Shown: piece by piece, positions 63,318-64,000 of the stretch
Layout of the letters: each line of letters begins with the position of its first letter
Position numbering within the stretch: position 1 is the stretch's first letter
NCBI GenBank assembly: GCA_003707065.3
Contig: PPXM03000008.1
Location: forward strand, 62,001-126,000
Length of the DNA: 64,000 nt
Origin: Trigonopsis variabilis
Taxonomy: Eukaryota > Ascomycota > Trigonopsidomycetes > Trigonopsidales > Trigonopsidaceae
Direction: 5' to 3'
Made by a program: the position numbers and the translations under genes
Notes under the pieces: generated by a model
Seen by the model: the letters and a program-made list of their open reading frames with translations, nothing else
Databases searched by the model: none
Told to the model about the DNA's origin: nothing

Positions 63318-63603
63318 TTTGTTATTGTGTATAGTACAAAAAATGCGGTGCCCGGTAGAGTTTCTGTGTGTCCTAAGTACCTATCGCCCCACCCCTTTGC
63401 TACATAAACAGTTTCAACCTCCTCAAATGTAGTTTGTCTAACTCTTAAAATAACATTCCTTATTACCTATTCATCACCATGTGGCTATTCATCACCATGT
63501 CATGTTTCCCTCACGTCACCCAGCGTATCCACGTCCGATCAACATTTCTTCTGCCTTCCAAATAAACCCAAATAGAATTCACTCTCTCACCAAACGGCAG
63601 TCT

Positions 63604-64000
63604 CTAAATATCCACAAACTCTCGATTTAAATTGGTCACTTCTCGACACAACGTATGCCATTCCATTGTCCGTCCCCGCCCAGATTCGGTCCACTTGAGC
63701 AGTTCGTACATAAATCGCAAATTCGGTTGAATAATGATATTTAGTCGTCGAACCCGCACATAGATGTATGCTTCCTCCAACGTCTTGTTCAGCCGACGCA
63801 TTGTCTCTACAATGCATATCGTCGCCGATCGTGACACTCCAGCTTGACAATGGACAAGCGTTACCTGACCTTTGTTATACCCATCCGCAAGATAATCCAA
63901 ACAGTCTCCAAAGAAATCGGTTATGCTGTCAATTCCATCATCTACCATGTTGACGTGAAATAAATTGGCCAGATTTTGTCCTTTACTTAGCCTCAAACGC
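63604..64000 (-). CDS. dual-specificity protein phosphatase, partial
   Basis: Cysteine-dependent DSP; the frame runs off the right edge, so the start is not in this window. Visible are the general-acid region NMVDDGIDSITDFF, the P-loop VHCQAGVSRSATICI (Cys in HCxxGxSRSA), and the C-terminal block RRLNIIIQPNLRFMYELLKW, typical of fungal MAPK-phosphatase-like DSPs (Pmp1/Cpp1 type). About 130 residues lie in the window. An apparent acceptor-like CTAAG is near the edge, so an intron may intervene; I could not confirm it. It converges on RPS14 with a 286-nt gap. Confidence 0.85.
   Translation of the reverse strand, partial: RLRLSKGQNLANLFHVNMVDDGIDSITDFFGDCLDYLADGYNKGQVTLVHCQAGVSRSATICIVETMRRLNKTLEEAYIYVRVRRLNIIIQPNLRFMYELLKWTESGRGRTMEWHTLCREVTNLNREFVDI

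Noticed and set aside
1-64000. CRISPR arrays, bacterial-type operons or insertion sequences
   Set aside because: No regularly spaced direct repeats, transposase frames or terminal inverted repeats were seen; gene structure is eukaryotic throughout.

Overview
This window looks like compact nuclear DNA from a dikaryotic fungus. I count 34 protein-coding genes and two tRNA genes in 64 kb. Supporting signs are yeast/fungal-type orthologs throughout (PEX5, MNN10, MUP1, DSD1, ARG2, ORC4, PSF2, NOG1, RRP8, BMT2, SEN34), a Zn(II)2Cys6 transcription factor, peroxisomal and mitochondrial genes, and spliceosomal introns with GTAAGT-like donors and CTAAC/CTAAT branch sites. UDP-glucose 4-epimerase is not fused to a mutarotase domain. 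PP2A carries a long N-terminal extension of the Pph21 kind. An early-diverging ascomycete is my best guess, but I cannot name the species.

Layout. 1-6.2 kb: tRNA-Asn, PEX5, MNN10, GLY1. 6.2-12 kb: GLY1 and DSD1 diverge around a shared spacer, followed by a short/branched-chain acyl-CoA dehydrogenase and an SR-tailed cyclophilin. 12.3-23.6 kb: NOG1, a PX/PXB lipid-binding protein (LEC1-like), the MUP1 methionine permease, a type-B carboxylesterase. 23.8-33 kb: RRP8, URA5, RPE1, MHO1, ORC4, a PNPOx-like protein, PSF2. 33-45.3 kb: ARG2, MET13, a divergent methyltransferase-like protein, mL54, tRNA-Arg, BMT2, a TGL1-like lipase. 45.9-53 kb: an MRX10/RMD1-type DUF155 protein, a SUN-domain protein, GALE, SEN34. 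53.5-59.6 kb: a possible small transport cluster (MFS antiporter, Zn2Cys6 regulator, UNC93-like transporter). 59.7-64 kb: DFR1, PP2A catalytic subunit, RPS14 and a dual-specificity phosphatase cut by the window end.

I reconstructed 29 introns by homology and splice signals. Twenty-five are only 31-48 nt. The exceptions (65, 165, 168, 321 nt) are all first introns close to the start codon. One 43-nt intron in MHO1 seems to end in CG instead of AG.

Most genes are ordinary housekeeping genes with no operon logic. Items worth a second look are the transporter/regulator cluster with four TGCGTAA boxes in its divergent promoter, perfect RFX-type X-boxes before MNN10 and between the SUN gene and GALE, a three-copy dispersed repeat with a CAGCGGCAG core, a perfect 13-bp hairpin between GLY1 and DSD1, and a palindromic GTCACGTGAC before MUP1. 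I did not find a convincing new multi-gene system such as a defence island, CRISPR array or large secondary-metabolite cluster.
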